From the NCBI RefSeq assembly GCF_014696355.1, contig NZ_JACJQA010000045.1, positions 62,001-126,000 of the forward strand: DNA of 64,000 bases, in the 5' to 3' direction. The first letter of the stretch is position 1. The number at the start of each line of letters is the position of its first letter. Under the pieces are notes generated by a model. It saw nothing but the letters and a program-made list of their open reading frames with translations. It was not told where the DNA came from and made no database searches. The position numbers and the translations under genes are program-made. The DNA comes from Pseudanabaena sp. FACHB-1998 (GTDB lineage: Bacteria > Cyanobacteriota > Cyanobacteriia > Pseudanabaenales > Pseudanabaenaceae). Below are positions 52,101 to 59,643 of this stretch, one piece after another.

Positions 52101-54642
52101 AGTTGAGGCAGTGGAGACGGGGGAGAGATTACAAAAAAATGCGATCGTCTCTCCTGATACCAAGATCCGTGTAATTACCTCTATCCAAGAAGTTGTCTAT
52201 GCCATGCAAGAAAAAAATCGTCTTCTTGGGAATAACGGTTTTGTCACAAGCATATCTTTTAGTCCCGATGGCAAGACTATCGCCTCTGGCAGTTCTGACA
52301 ACACTATTAAATTGTGGAGTCTGGAAGGCAAAGAACTCCAAACCTTCAAAGGGCATAGCGCTATTGTATGGAGCGTCGCCTTTAGTCCCGATGGCAAGAC
52401 GATTGCCTCTGGTAGTAGGGACGCAACTATTAAGTTGTGGAATTTGGAAGGTAAAGTACTCCAAACCTTAAAAGGACATAGCGGATTGGTCGCAAGCGTA
52501 GCTTTTAGTCCTGATGGCAGTACTTTAGCCACAGGGAGTTCTGATCGCACCGTCAAATTGTGGAATCTGGAAGGCAAAGAACTTCAAACTTTCAAAGGGC
52601 ATAGCGATAGTGTCTGGAGTGTAACCTTTAGCCCCGATGGTAAGTCTATTGCTACTGGCAGTGATGACAGAACAGTCAAGTTATGGAATCTTGAAGGCAA
52701 AGAACTTCAGACCTTCAAAGGGTATAGCGATAGTTTCCCTAGCTTAGCCTTTAGTCCTGATGGCAAAATGATAGCTACTATTGGTAATAATACGGTCAAA
52801 TTGTGGAATCTGGAAGGTAGAGATCTCCAAATCTTTAAAGGGCAGATTAATGATATCTGGAGGATTGCCTTTAGTCCCGATGGTAAAGCTATCATTACAG
52901 GAGATTTGAACGGAGGCGTTAAATTGTGGAATCTGGAAGGTAAAGAAATTCAAGCTTTCAAAGGGCATAGTGCTAGTATCTGGAGTGTTGCCTTTAGTCC
53001 CAATGGCAAGGTGATCGCCACTGGTAGTTTTGACAGAACCGTCAAATTGTGGAATCTTGAACCCAAAGAACTTCCAACTATCAAGGGGCATAGTAATGGT
53101 GTTAGTAGCATAGCTTTTAGTCCTGATGGTAAAATCATTGCCACTGGTAGTTGGGATAACATTGTAAAACTGTGGGATTTAGACGGTAAAGAAATCCAAA
53201 GCTTAAAAGGGCATAGCGATAAAGTCAATAGTGTAGCTTTTAGTCCCGATGGCAAGACGATTGCCTCTAGCAGTTGGGACAACACTATTAAATTGTGGAA
53301 TCTGGAAGGCAAAGAATTCCAAACTTTTAAAGGACATAATAGTGGTGTTAATAGTGTAGTCTTTAGTGCTGATGGCAAAAATATTGTCACAGGAAGTGAT
53401 GATAATACTATTAAGTTGTGGAATCTGGAAGGCAAAGAACTCCAAACTTTCAAAGGACATAACAGTGGAGTCATCAGCGTCGCCTTTAGTCCCGATGGAA
53501 AGAAGATTGCCTCTAGCAGTTGGGATAACACTGTCAAATTGTGGAATCTGGAAGGCAAAGAACTGCAAACTTTTAAAGGGCATAGCAATAGTGTTTATGG
53601 CGTAACTTTTAGTCCTGATGGCAAGACTATCGCCTCTAGCAGTTCTGACAACACTATTAAATTGTGGAATCTGGAAGGCAAAGAACTTCAAACTTTCAAA
53701 GGGCATAGCGCTGTTGTATGGAGCGTCGCCTTTAGTCCCGATGGAAAGAAGATTGCCTCTGGTAGTAGGGACAACACCATCAAATTGTGGAATTTGGAAG
53801 GAAAAGAACTCCAAACTTTCAAAGGACATAGCAGTAGTATCAATAGCGTAGCCTTTAGTCCTGATGGTAAAACCATTGCCACAGCAAGCGCTGACAAAAA
53901 GCTCAAATTGTGGAGTTTAGATTTAGAGCGTCAGAAGGGACTTGGCTGCTACTGGTTGCAAGACTACATTGCTACAAATCCAGACTTACGACAAAAACTA
54001 GCAACTTGTCGCGATCCTCAAATCCTAAAAGCGGCGGCTCCTGCCCTAGTTGCCGAGGCAAGAACTAAAGGGATGATCGGCAAACCTGAAGTTGCTCTAT
54101 CACTATTTCAGGAAGCAAAGAAATTAGATAGTAGTATTGCCCTCGATCCACAAACAGAGATTAACCCTTACTTTATTCCTAAAGGTGAACGCTTAGCGAG
54201 AGAAGGCGATATCAAGGGAGCTGTAGTTGCTTATGAGGAAGGCATCAAGCGAAATCCAAATATTCAAGTCTCAGCCGATTCGTGGAATACACTTTGCTGG
54301 AATGGCAGTTTATACAAGTCAGCAAGTCAGGTTATTTTTGCTTGCGATAATGCCGTTAATCTGGAACCCAATAATCTCTTTTTTTACAAAAATAGAATTA
54401 TAGCAAAAGCACTTGCAGGTGATAGAAATGGTTCAATTGCTGAAATTGAAAGTTCTCTCTTAAAAATTTATCGAGAGAATCTTGAAAAAATGCTCTCAAT
54501 TAGAGCTAGAGATTATGTATATCAATATACTTTCTCAGAACATCAAGGATGGCTAGAGGAACTAACGGAGGGCAAAAATCCATTTACCGATGAGAAGTTA
54601 GAAGAATGGCGGCAACAGGCGAAAAAGGATAAAGATTCTTAA
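49141..54642 (+). CDS. Giant STAND NTPase with TPR-like, membrane, 14xWD40 and C-terminal TPR parts
   Basis: An 1833-residue protein. Residues 1-190 are a cyanobacterial N-terminal domain without a P-loop (LLLARCNYQDLRDRL...PIIWWISD...APDFESW). About 210-490 are TPR-like helices. The STAND NTPase has GKSGVGKSSLV (518-528) and a Walker B ending IFDQFEEF near 641; a 55-residue insert encoded by a DNA repeat lies between them. A winged-helix part and one membrane helix (about 935-958) follow, then fourteen WD40 blades (about 1032-1595) and a TPR tail. It probably oligomerises on ligand sensing. Several blades are almost identical at DNA level. AAGG precedes the ATG. Confidence 0.92.
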   Translation: MGNTSNQASENISSDNKELLQELSMTLELYEDEFKLLLARCNYQDLRDRLITHLKEIHPQAIYEIKLPRSQKDLYSYIMAQVRSETPKVLSIVGLNELEDLHAALLDINLNREMFRNNCPYPIIWWISDSTHKRIIRTAPDFESWTTTLEFPIDTDELLTSLHDGSEALFSHVLEPSKIPFFKKLGEIDQLGSLQCSELEIALKDLSDRGLNIEPKLQANLNFIRGLDALPPSSSPKKALEYLQASLTYWQLVADFERSGLLLNQIGELNYQITDAEKNRPPEWNIARSAFQASIEFFEKANRPDLLADVILRLVMTAKRMDDWDAMESLVQKALPLHLEFHNAYHLALDHRYLAEIAIRKQDWESARTQAKMALSFLTQVPEANQEWRNLYLSTIAETEIRLGNDREGLQLLLEARELGDTGHPKVNIAFLIELRSLYTRQKQYLEAFVTKQEQFAIEQQYGYRAFIGAGRLQGKKSVGKSQTDVATEIEASGRKHDLDELITRIAKPSYKMIVLYGKSGVGKSSLVNAGLIPKLEHTSFEGRDVCAIAMRVYTNWEEELEKALKPLTPQPPLPMESKALTPQPPLPWGKGETDSLSIDKESENEVLLPSPSGRGAGGEGIIAKLREKESQNFRLVLIFDQFEEFFFVYYNQPTERRRFFEFIGKLLNDSQNLSSLKVVLSLREDYLHYLLECNQIESMAAIDQDILSKNVLYRVGNLKVEAAKSLIQTLTQKSRFYLEPELIGAIADDLKDELGEVRPIELQVVGAQLQQEGIKTLEQYRLLGANPKATLVERYLNDVIVDCGEENQRLAKFLLFMMTDERGTRPLKTRVELEKDLHDLLTEMQGDTSALDLVLEIFVRSGLVVLIPESPLDRYQLVHDYLAEFIRASQAPEMAKLQQELMETRETLKQTVDRLSVAVKDEEAAKFKARGRSRLAFGVGIVASVMAVGAGIASFIALKSSVDSKFISDSYKMVSLLNGNLQLEALVEAVETGERLQKNAIVSPDTKIRVITSIQEVVYAMQEKNRLLGNNGFVTSISFSPDGKTIASGSSDNTIKLWSLEGKELQTFKGHSAIVWSVAFSPDGKTIASGSRDATIKLWNLEGKVLQTLKGHSGLVASVAFSPDGSTLATGSSDRTVKLWNLEGKELQTFKGHSDSVWSVTFSPDGKSIATGSDDRTVKLWNLEGKELQTFKGYSDSFPSLAFSPDGKMIATIGNNTVKLWNLEGRDLQIFKGQINDIWRIAFSPDGKAIITGDLNGGVKLWNLEGKEIQAFKGHSASIWSVAFSPNGKVIATGSFDRTVKLWNLEPKELPTIKGHSNGVSSIAFSPDGKIIATGSWDNIVKLWDLDGKEIQSLKGHSDKVNSVAFSPDGKTIASSSWDNTIKLWNLEGKEFQTFKGHNSGVNSVVFSADGKNIVTGSDDNTIKLWNLEGKELQTFKGHNSGVISVAFSPDGKKIASSSWDNTVKLWNLEGKELQTFKGHSNSVYGVTFSPDGKTIASSSSDNTIKLWNLEGKELQTFKGHSAVVWSVAFSPDGKKIASGSRDNTIKLWNLEGKELQTFKGHSSSINSVAFSPDGKTIATASADKKLKLWSLDLERQKGLGCYWLQDYIATNPDLRQKLATCRDPQILKAAAPALVAEARTKGMIGKPEVALSLFQEAKKLDSSIALDPQTEINPYFIPKGERLAREGDIKGAVVAYEEGIKRNPNIQVSADSWNTLCWNGSLYKSASQVIFACDNAVNLEPNNLFFYKNRIIAKALAGDRNGSIAEIESSLLKIYRENLEKMLSIRARDYVYQYTFSEHQGWLEELTEGKNPFTDEKLEEWRQQAKKDKDS
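50839..51002. repeat. Palindromic DNA repeat inserted in frame in the STAND gene
   Basis: Two direct copies of a CCCTCACCCCCCAGCC...CTCTCCCA unit (50839-50865, 50879-50904) face one inverted copy (GGGAGAGGGGCTGGGGGTGA..., 50980-51002). A small inner hairpin, AGATTCTTT/AAAGAATCT, lies at 50922-50949. The translation (LTPQPPLP twice, then PSPSGRGAGGEG) is low-complexity. The repeat type is otherwise known as an intergenic cyanobacterial sequence. Confidence 0.85.
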
Positions 54643-54680
54643 TGGTTAAGTCGGTAATCAAAAGTAACCTTTAAATGCCC

Positions 54681-54746
54681 AGATCCCCGACTTTTTCTCC
54701 GCCATCAAAAGTGATTTATCAAGTTTACAAAAAAAGTCGGGGATCT
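54681..54746. terminator. 16-bp inverted repeat after the STAND gene
   Basis: AGATCCCCGACTTTTT and its perfect complement flank a 34-base loop, about 40 bases past the stop. Possibly a degraded repeat rather than an efficient terminator. Confidence 0.6.
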
Positions 54747-54838
54747 TAATTTCTGCTCTTCAGTTGGCGATCTAAGCGATTATCTACAAACTATGTGGGT
54801 AAATGGTAAGCTTTACAATGTGCGTGAGGCAACCAAAA

Positions 54839-55096
54839 ATGAGCAACTTCTCTTCTTCAGAAACCTCTAACGATCGCGATGAATATCCTCAAGTAACACA
54901 AGCAGATTTAGATCGCGCTAAATTCCGCATTGGCATGAAACCCTCACCACACAAACAAAGTATCACACTCTCATTAGATGCCAACCTCATTGAATACTTC
55001 AAATTAAAAGCAGGAGAAAGTGGATATCAAAACCTAATTAACGAAATCTTGCGTCAAGCCAAAGAGAATGAAGAGTTAGGAAAAGTTTTGCAATGA
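54839..55096 (+). CDS. BrnA-like antitoxin family protein
   Basis: Start at the ATG at 54839, with GAGG ten bases upstream; the frame extends 12 codons further but without support. The 85-residue product has a disordered N-terminal part (MSNFSSSETSNDRDEYPQ) and a C-terminal KQSITLSLDANLIEYFKLKAGESGYQNLINEILRQAKENE, the ribbon-helix-helix end characteristic of BrnA antitoxins. BrnA normally neutralises the RNase BrnT encoded just upstream; no brnT-like frame is present here, so this may be a solitary antitoxin or DNA-binding protein. A truncated second copy is at 56510. Confidence 0.75.
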   Translation: MSNFSSSETSNDRDEYPQVTQADLDRAKFRIGMKPSPHKQSITLSLDANLIEYFKLKAGESGYQNLINEILRQAKENEELGKVLQ

Positions 55097-55127
55097 TAGA
55101 TGCTAAGCGATCGCGCAGCACCACTAA

Positions 55128-55472
55128 CTATCCATACATTTCCGTAATAATCCTTCTTAACTGAGCAGCCTCATCTTCAGCCAAAACATCAATCTTATTT
55201 TTGAGACGAACCTTGCTAATAGTACGAATCTGATCTACAGCAATCTCTGCATCCGAGCCAGCACAACTAATTTGCAAACGACTGCGCCATTTTGGATGCA
55301 GCTTAGAAGTTAACGGACAAATCACCACAGTATCTAGAGCAGAATTCATCGCATCTTGACTAATCACAACCACAGGACGGATTTTGCTAATTTCACCACC
55401 AAGCGTAGGATTTAGATCAGCAAAATAAATTTCATAGCTTTTGGGTTGCAACTTCATCCATCTCAATTCCAT
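55128..55472 (-). CDS. MazF/PemK-type toxin (mRNA endoribonuclease)
   Basis: A 114-residue protein; a start at the ATG at 55457 (MKLQPKSYEIYFADL) is equally likely. The MazF barrel is recognisable from YEIYFADLNPTLGGEISKIRPVVVISQDAMN, TVVICPLTSKL, and AVDQIRTISKVRLKNKIDVLAEDEAAQLRRIITEMYG, which holds the conserved DQIR motif. MazF cuts mRNA at short sites when its antitoxin is lost. It overlaps the end of the antitoxin gene, so the antitoxin is made first. It belongs to a small mobile region between two BrnA-like copies. Confidence 0.92.
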   Translation of the reverse strand: MELRWMKLQPKSYEIYFADLNPTLGGEISKIRPVVVISQDAMNSALDTVVICPLTSKLHPKWRSRLQISCAGSDAEIAVDQIRTISKVRLKNKIDVLAEDEAAQLRRIITEMYG

Positions 55473-55713
55473 CTAAAACAATATTTTCAAAATCTTGCCA
55501 ATCTTCCCGTTCCTGAGCCATTTCCCGAAAAGTCTCCTCCCAAGATAACTTCACATCATCCACCTTACGCAACAAGATCCCTCGCTCCGTCTCTTCCAAA
55601 AGCAACTCATCAGCAAAGCCATACTTTTGTAATATCGACTTAGGCAATCTCACGCCTTTAGAGTTGCCAATCGCAACTAATTTAATATTTTGAACTTGTG
55701 GCTGCTTTTTCAT
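55432..55713 (-). CDS. AbrB/MazE-type antitoxin
   Basis: A 93-residue protein with an N-terminal swapped-hairpin DNA-binding domain (NIKLVAIGNSKGVRLPKSILQKYGFADELLLEETERGILLRKVDD), typical of AbrB/MazE/SpoVT antitoxins. The acidic, flexible C-terminal part (WEETFREMAQEREDWQDFENIVLDGIEMDE) is expected to bind and block the toxin. It probably also represses its own promoter with the toxin. It is first in a two-gene operon; the toxin frame starts inside its last codons. Confidence 0.92.
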   Translation of the reverse strand: MKKQPQVQNIKLVAIGNSKGVRLPKSILQKYGFADELLLEETERGILLRKVDDVKLSWEETFREMAQEREDWQDFENIVLDGIEMDEVATQKL

Positions 55714-55870
55714 GCCCTTTAAATAGCGACAATCGAGAAAATAATTTACAAACTGTAATTACAGTAGTTACTTTTTAGTAGGATGTCAAGATAATAATGC
55801 GATCGCCCTATTTCATTGGAGTGTGGACTATCATAGGCTCATATTCAGTCAGCTTTTTAGAAATATAGCA

Positions 55871-56485
55871 ATGAGTCACAAAGCGATCGAGTTACCAGCA
55901 TCCTGTGACTTCTCAGATTATTTCAAACTCAACTATTACCCCAAAGATCTTTTGGCATACTTTGGTTATACATGGCAGGTTGCTAAACTCACCTTACCCA
56001 AAACTTTGCAAATAATTACTTCTTTAACTGATTTGCAACATCGGATAGAACGTAATTTACTTAGAATTGCCTTTGATAGCGAACTAGCTAGACGCGAATT
56101 TTTGATTGCTCCCGTCCTTATGGAAGTTATGGATTATATCGATACACAGCTATTTGTATCCTATCCATTAATGGTCACTGAGCAATTAAAAGGCTCCCTA
56201 GATTACTATCTAGAAGCATCTCAGCAATTATTGATTATTGAAGCAAAGGATGAGAATCTTGAGCGGGGATTTAAGCAGCTAGCAGTAGAACTAATTGCTG
56301 TGGACATAGCAGCAATCAGTGATTGCTCTACACTTTATGGGATTGTCTCAATTGGCAAAATATGGCAATTTGCAAAATTAGATCGTAAATCTAAGCAGAT
56401 GACTCAGGATGTAAGTTTGTATCGAGTACCTGAAGATCTCAGTGATTTAGTAACAAGCTTAATTGGGATTTTAGAGGAAAAATAA
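55871..56485 (+). CDS. Hypothetical protein with possible PD-(D/E)XK nuclease core
   Basis: I choose the ATG at 55871 (MSHKAIELPASCDFSDYFKL, 204 residues); the frame is open from a GTG at 55823, and neither has a good ribosome site. The central part has QLKGSLDYYLEASQQLLIIEAKDENLERGFKQLAVELIAVD: a D, then an E-A-K on a beta strand, then a helix with Gln, the layout of PD-(D/E)XK nucleases. Similar proteins are widespread and unnamed in cyanobacteria. A nuclease role is an inference from this motif alone. It lies between a toxin-antitoxin pair and a broken BrnA copy. Confidence 0.7.
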   Translation: MSHKAIELPASCDFSDYFKLNYYPKDLLAYFGYTWQVAKLTLPKTLQIITSLTDLQHRIERNLLRIAFDSELARREFLIAPVLMEVMDYIDTQLFVSYPLMVTEQLKGSLDYYLEASQQLLIIEAKDENLERGFKQLAVELIAVDIAAISDCSTLYGIVSIGKIWQFAKLDRKSKQMTQDVSLYRVPEDLSDLVTSLIGILEEK

Positions 56486-56509
56486 GTATAAAGCGTGAGG
56501 CAAACAAAA

Positions 56510-56601
56510 ATGAGCAACTTCTCTTCTTCAGAAACCTCAGATGCCAACCTCATTGAATACTTTAAATTAAAAGCAGGAGAAAGCTGCGGACAGATCACTT
56601 T
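56510..56601 (+). pseudogene. Truncated, internally deleted copy of the BrnA-like gene
   Basis: The ribosome site, ATG and first ten codons (MSNFSSSETS) repeat those at 54839 almost base for base. The next codons jump directly to DANLIEYFKLKAGES, skipping about 34 codons. Homology stops after GGAGAAAGC, and a type A repeat end (TATAGCTATCAGTCA) begins at 56602. No functional RHH protein can be made. Confidence 0.8.
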
Positions 56602-56681
56602 TATAGCTATCAGTCATGTTAAGACACAAACAAAATCCCAAAAGAGAATGGCGGCGCAAAGCACCGCCACTTTCTTTTGGG
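56602..56681. repeat. Partial type A element with hairpin core
   Basis: The left end TATAGCTATCAGTCATGTTA is followed by AAGACACAAA and a hairpin (56637-56681, CCCAAAAGAGAATGGCGGCGC with mismatches). A recognisable right terminal repeat is missing. It truncates the BrnA-like copy and lies 15 bases before the end of argZ. Confidence 0.65.
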
Positions 56682-56695
56682 ACAACTCTAGAAAC

Positions 56696-58813
56696 TTAAA
56701 CCGCGATCGCCACAGGACTATCGAGCTTTTTGAGTTGCTGGACTAGTAGGCTCAAGAACAAGCCAACATCGGTAACAACACCAACGGATTCTACAGATCC
56801 GCGATCGGCTAGCTTAGTTACCACCGCAGGATTGATATCGACACAGACCATCTTCACGCCTGCGGGAGTCATGTTACCCACACCGATGGAATGGAGCATT
56901 GATGAAAGCATCAAAATCATGTCTGCACCACGAATTTGTTCGCTGTAAAGGCGTTGAGCTTCGAGTAAATCCATTACCGTGTCAGGTAAAGGACCGTCAT
57001 CACGAATGGAACCTGCCAGTACAAAGGGAACATCATTCTTTACACATTCGTACATTACGCCAGTCTTCACAAAACCAGCTTCAACTGCCTTGTGAATGCT
57101 GCCATAGCGACGCACAGAGTTAATCACCTTCAAGTGGTGACGATGTCCGCCCTTAACGCTCACCCCACGCTTAAGATCGACACCTAGGGAAGTTCCCATC
57201 GAGGATTGCTCCATGTCGTGAACAGCGATCGCATTACCACCAAGCATCGACTGCACATAGCCTTCACGAATTAAGTAAGCTAGGTGAGGAGCGCCGCCAG
57301 TATGTACGACAACAGGACCACAGGAGACAACTAATTTGCCACCGCGATCGCGAATTTGACGTAGTTCCCATGCGATTTGCTCGACCACGAGTTCGACACG
57401 ACGTTCGCTAGATACACCCGCGCCCATGAAGGAAAATTCTTCTTTCTTGGCAGTGTCTCTCGCTTCAGGCTTACGCACAGTCCGTACGCCATCATAACCA
57501 ACTACCACGCGATCGCCTACGACGAGATCACGCAAAAGCTTACAGGTCGCCGTTTTACCATCAGGACTAATGGCGATCGCGGCATCCATACGCTGATTAG
57601 TACAACGAATCCATTCGCCATCGACACAGGCATCGGTAGGATAAATCGTCGATACATAGAAATCATCGGGAGCGACTCCATCTTGCAAGACTGCCTCAAG
57701 ATTTGCAGCACAGGTCTCACGATCTTGTAAAACTGCACCGATTTCAATCAATTCACCCATGATGGTTTCCATGAGGTCATGGGATGGGGCAGAAATACGG
57801 ATTCTGGCTAAAGAAGTGCTTTGTCTTTGTTCGCCAAGATTAAATTCTAATACTTGGAAACTCCCACCATTATCAGTTACCAAATCAAGGGCGCGATTGA
57901 TGATGCCAGAATCTAGCAAATGTCCTGTCAACTCGACAATTCTGGCTTCGACACCGCCTTGTTCAATGGCTTTGTCACTGCTGTCTGCGGTAATAGGAAC
58001 TTCAATAGTTCTCAAAGTTAAGCATTTTGCTGCGCCACCTGCTTTGAGGAACTCCGTTAAAGGAGTTTCGATGACATTAAAACCTGCATTGGTAATGCGT
58101 TGTTTTAAGCGATCGCTGATTTTATTCATCACCACATTGCGATCGACGTTGACCGCATTGCAAGCAAAGTTAACAGCATCGGCTTCTTCGATCGCAATCC
58201 GCTTGTCCGCAGGCACACGCATCTCGATTAAGCGATTAGAGTAGGAGTCAAAGGCGGGAGGGTAGTACAGCAGATAGCCGCCTGTAAGCGGACAGAAGCA
58301 AGTATCAAGGTGATAAAAGCGATTGTCAATTAAACGCAATGACAACACCTCAACATCTAGCCATTTTGCTAAATAAGGATGGGCATCAAGCTCAGAGCGG
58401 AAGCCATAGCCTGCCCATAACCAACCACCACTGCGATCGAATAAGGCATCGCCAGCACCTTCAAAGGGCAAATCCTTGGGCAATTCGTAAACTGTAAAGC
58501 CCTTAGACTCAAACCAAGCTTTGAAATAGGGTTCTTCGCCTTGACGCTCTTTATGTAAAAAACGGCTTAATACTGCCTTGTCACCTAATACGAGTCCAGC
58601 GTTTGCGGTGAATACCATGTCTGGCCAGCCCTTCTCAGGTGTCACTAGCTCCACATTGACTAAACCCTTAAGGACTCCATATAGTTTTTGCCATTGCTCC
58701 ACAGCGCGATCGCGGCTAGATTTGTGAACGTTGCCTTCCATCCAAGGGTTGATCACATAATCTACATCGTAGTGATCAGGGGCACACATCAAATAATTCA
58801 GTTGGGCAGTCAT
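56696..58813 (-). CDS. argZ: Arginine dihydrolase / ornithine cyclodeaminase-type protein ArgZ (AgrE)
   Basis: Start at the ATG at 58813 (MTAQLNYLMCAPDHYDVDYVINPWMEGN), as in known homologues, rather than the TTG 17 codons upstream. The resulting 705 residues match the family's length. The N-terminal guanidine-modifying domain (1-270) has FEGAGDALF and catalytic Cys264 in KAGGAAKCLTLRT; it converts arginine to ornithine, ammonia and CO2. The C-terminal LOR/SDH-type domain (about 290-705, with SCGPVVVHTGGAPHLAYLIREGY) corresponds to the ornithine cyclodeaminase part of AgrE, giving proline. It serves cyanophycin nitrogen mobilisation. Confidence 0.95.
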   Translation of the reverse strand: MTAQLNYLMCAPDHYDVDYVINPWMEGNVHKSSRDRAVEQWQKLYGVLKGLVNVELVTPEKGWPDMVFTANAGLVLGDKAVLSRFLHKERQGEEPYFKAWFESKGFTVYELPKDLPFEGAGDALFDRSGGWLWAGYGFRSELDAHPYLAKWLDVEVLSLRLIDNRFYHLDTCFCPLTGGYLLYYPPAFDSYSNRLIEMRVPADKRIAIEEADAVNFACNAVNVDRNVVMNKISDRLKQRITNAGFNVIETPLTEFLKAGGAAKCLTLRTIEVPITADSSDKAIEQGGVEARIVELTGHLLDSGIINRALDLVTDNGGSFQVLEFNLGEQRQSTSLARIRISAPSHDLMETIMGELIEIGAVLQDRETCAANLEAVLQDGVAPDDFYVSTIYPTDACVDGEWIRCTNQRMDAAIAISPDGKTATCKLLRDLVVGDRVVVGYDGVRTVRKPEARDTAKKEEFSFMGAGVSSERRVELVVEQIAWELRQIRDRGGKLVVSCGPVVVHTGGAPHLAYLIREGYVQSMLGGNAIAVHDMEQSSMGTSLGVDLKRGVSVKGGHRHHLKVINSVRRYGSIHKAVEAGFVKTGVMYECVKNDVPFVLAGSIRDDGPLPDTVMDLLEAQRLYSEQIRGADMILMLSSMLHSIGVGNMTPAGVKMVCVDINPAVVTKLADRGSVESVGVVTDVGLFLSLLVQQLKKLDSPVAIAV

Positions 58814-58947
58814 ATATAAATCGGGGAATGCAATATTTGTCTCATCCAAGCTGGCAGCTACCAAAAATTACCTAACAATTGCCAAGCTGCCAATCTTTAA
58901 TCATACCTAATGCCCTTGCTGTAAGCTATCGCAAAAGTTATCATCTC

Positions 58948-59003
58948 TTGATAATTGATAACTACCAAATGAGGCATCTCTTTTGTGGTTATCAATTATC
59001 AAG
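58948..59003. repeat. Inverted repeat upstream of argZ
   Basis: CTTGATAATTGATAACTACC and its near-complement (58984-59003) flank a 15-base loop. It lies upstream of the argZ promoter side. From 58814 to 59400 the sequence is AT-rich and shows no convincing gene. Confidence 0.6.
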
Positions 59004-59412
59004 GATTATTAAGGTTGCTTTTTACCAAGCTTTGCGCTCCAACCTAAATCAACCCTTTTAGAAAATCTATTGCTGCATTTTGGCGACAACTAGAAATTAA
59101 GTACTTAATTATATTTACCTAAATGTAATTTAGTTATACAATATATACAAAATATACAATTTCTGTTGCATTTGTGCTATTTAATAATTGGCAATTAAGT
59201 GATTTCAGAGAGTAACTCACTCGGAGTGTCTTCTCTAAATTCTTTTAGAATTGCTTTAATCACAAGTGTTTTGAATGAGTTTTTTTGTTAAACCCACTCT
59301 TGGGCAAAGATTTTAATAAAAATTTGGCAATTAATTGCCGAATTCAAATTCTAGTTGAAATTTTTTTTGCTAATCTCTTGCAAATAAAGGTTGATTAATG
59401 TAGATTAATCAC

Positions 59413-59611
59413 AGGGCTATCCTATTCCCCCCCGTGTAGCCCTAGTATCCCCGAAATGGCAATTATTTCCGAAAGGGATAAGCGCAAATCAGTAGACCTA
59501 GAGCTATCCGCTACACATACGGTATGGTGGCTACTGATGCCGAAGGGATATTTTGTAATCCTACAACTAAATAAAAAAATAAGGTTCGCATTTGCGAACC
59601 TTATTTTTTTT
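59413..59611 (+). ncRNA. Possible small structured RNA ending at an intrinsic terminator
   Basis: In sequence order there is a 7-bp stem AGGGCTA/TAGCCCT (59413-59443), a second stem TATCCC/GGGATA with inner GAAAT/ATTTC (59446-59480), then an unstructured part and a strong terminator (59573-59610). The frame from 59456 reads through the terminator, so a protein is unlikely. It does not match 6S, tmRNA, RNase P, SRP or Yfr1 features I know. It may instead be repeat debris. Confidence 0.3.
59573..59610. terminator. Intrinsic terminator, U-tract on both strands
   Basis: AAAAAAATAAGGTTCGCA, TT, TGCGAACCTTATTTTTTT: an 18-bp stem with runs of seven A/T on each side. It serves moaA on the minus strand and any transcript from the left. 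Confidence 0.88.
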
Positions 59612-59643
59612 GAGACAAAATCTCGCTTGGCGGGATTTTGCTT

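Noticed and set aside
52129-53906. Several 100-210-codon minus-strand frames with [14 protein letters not shown]-like repeats
   Set aside because: They are antisense shadows of the WD40 blade repeats.
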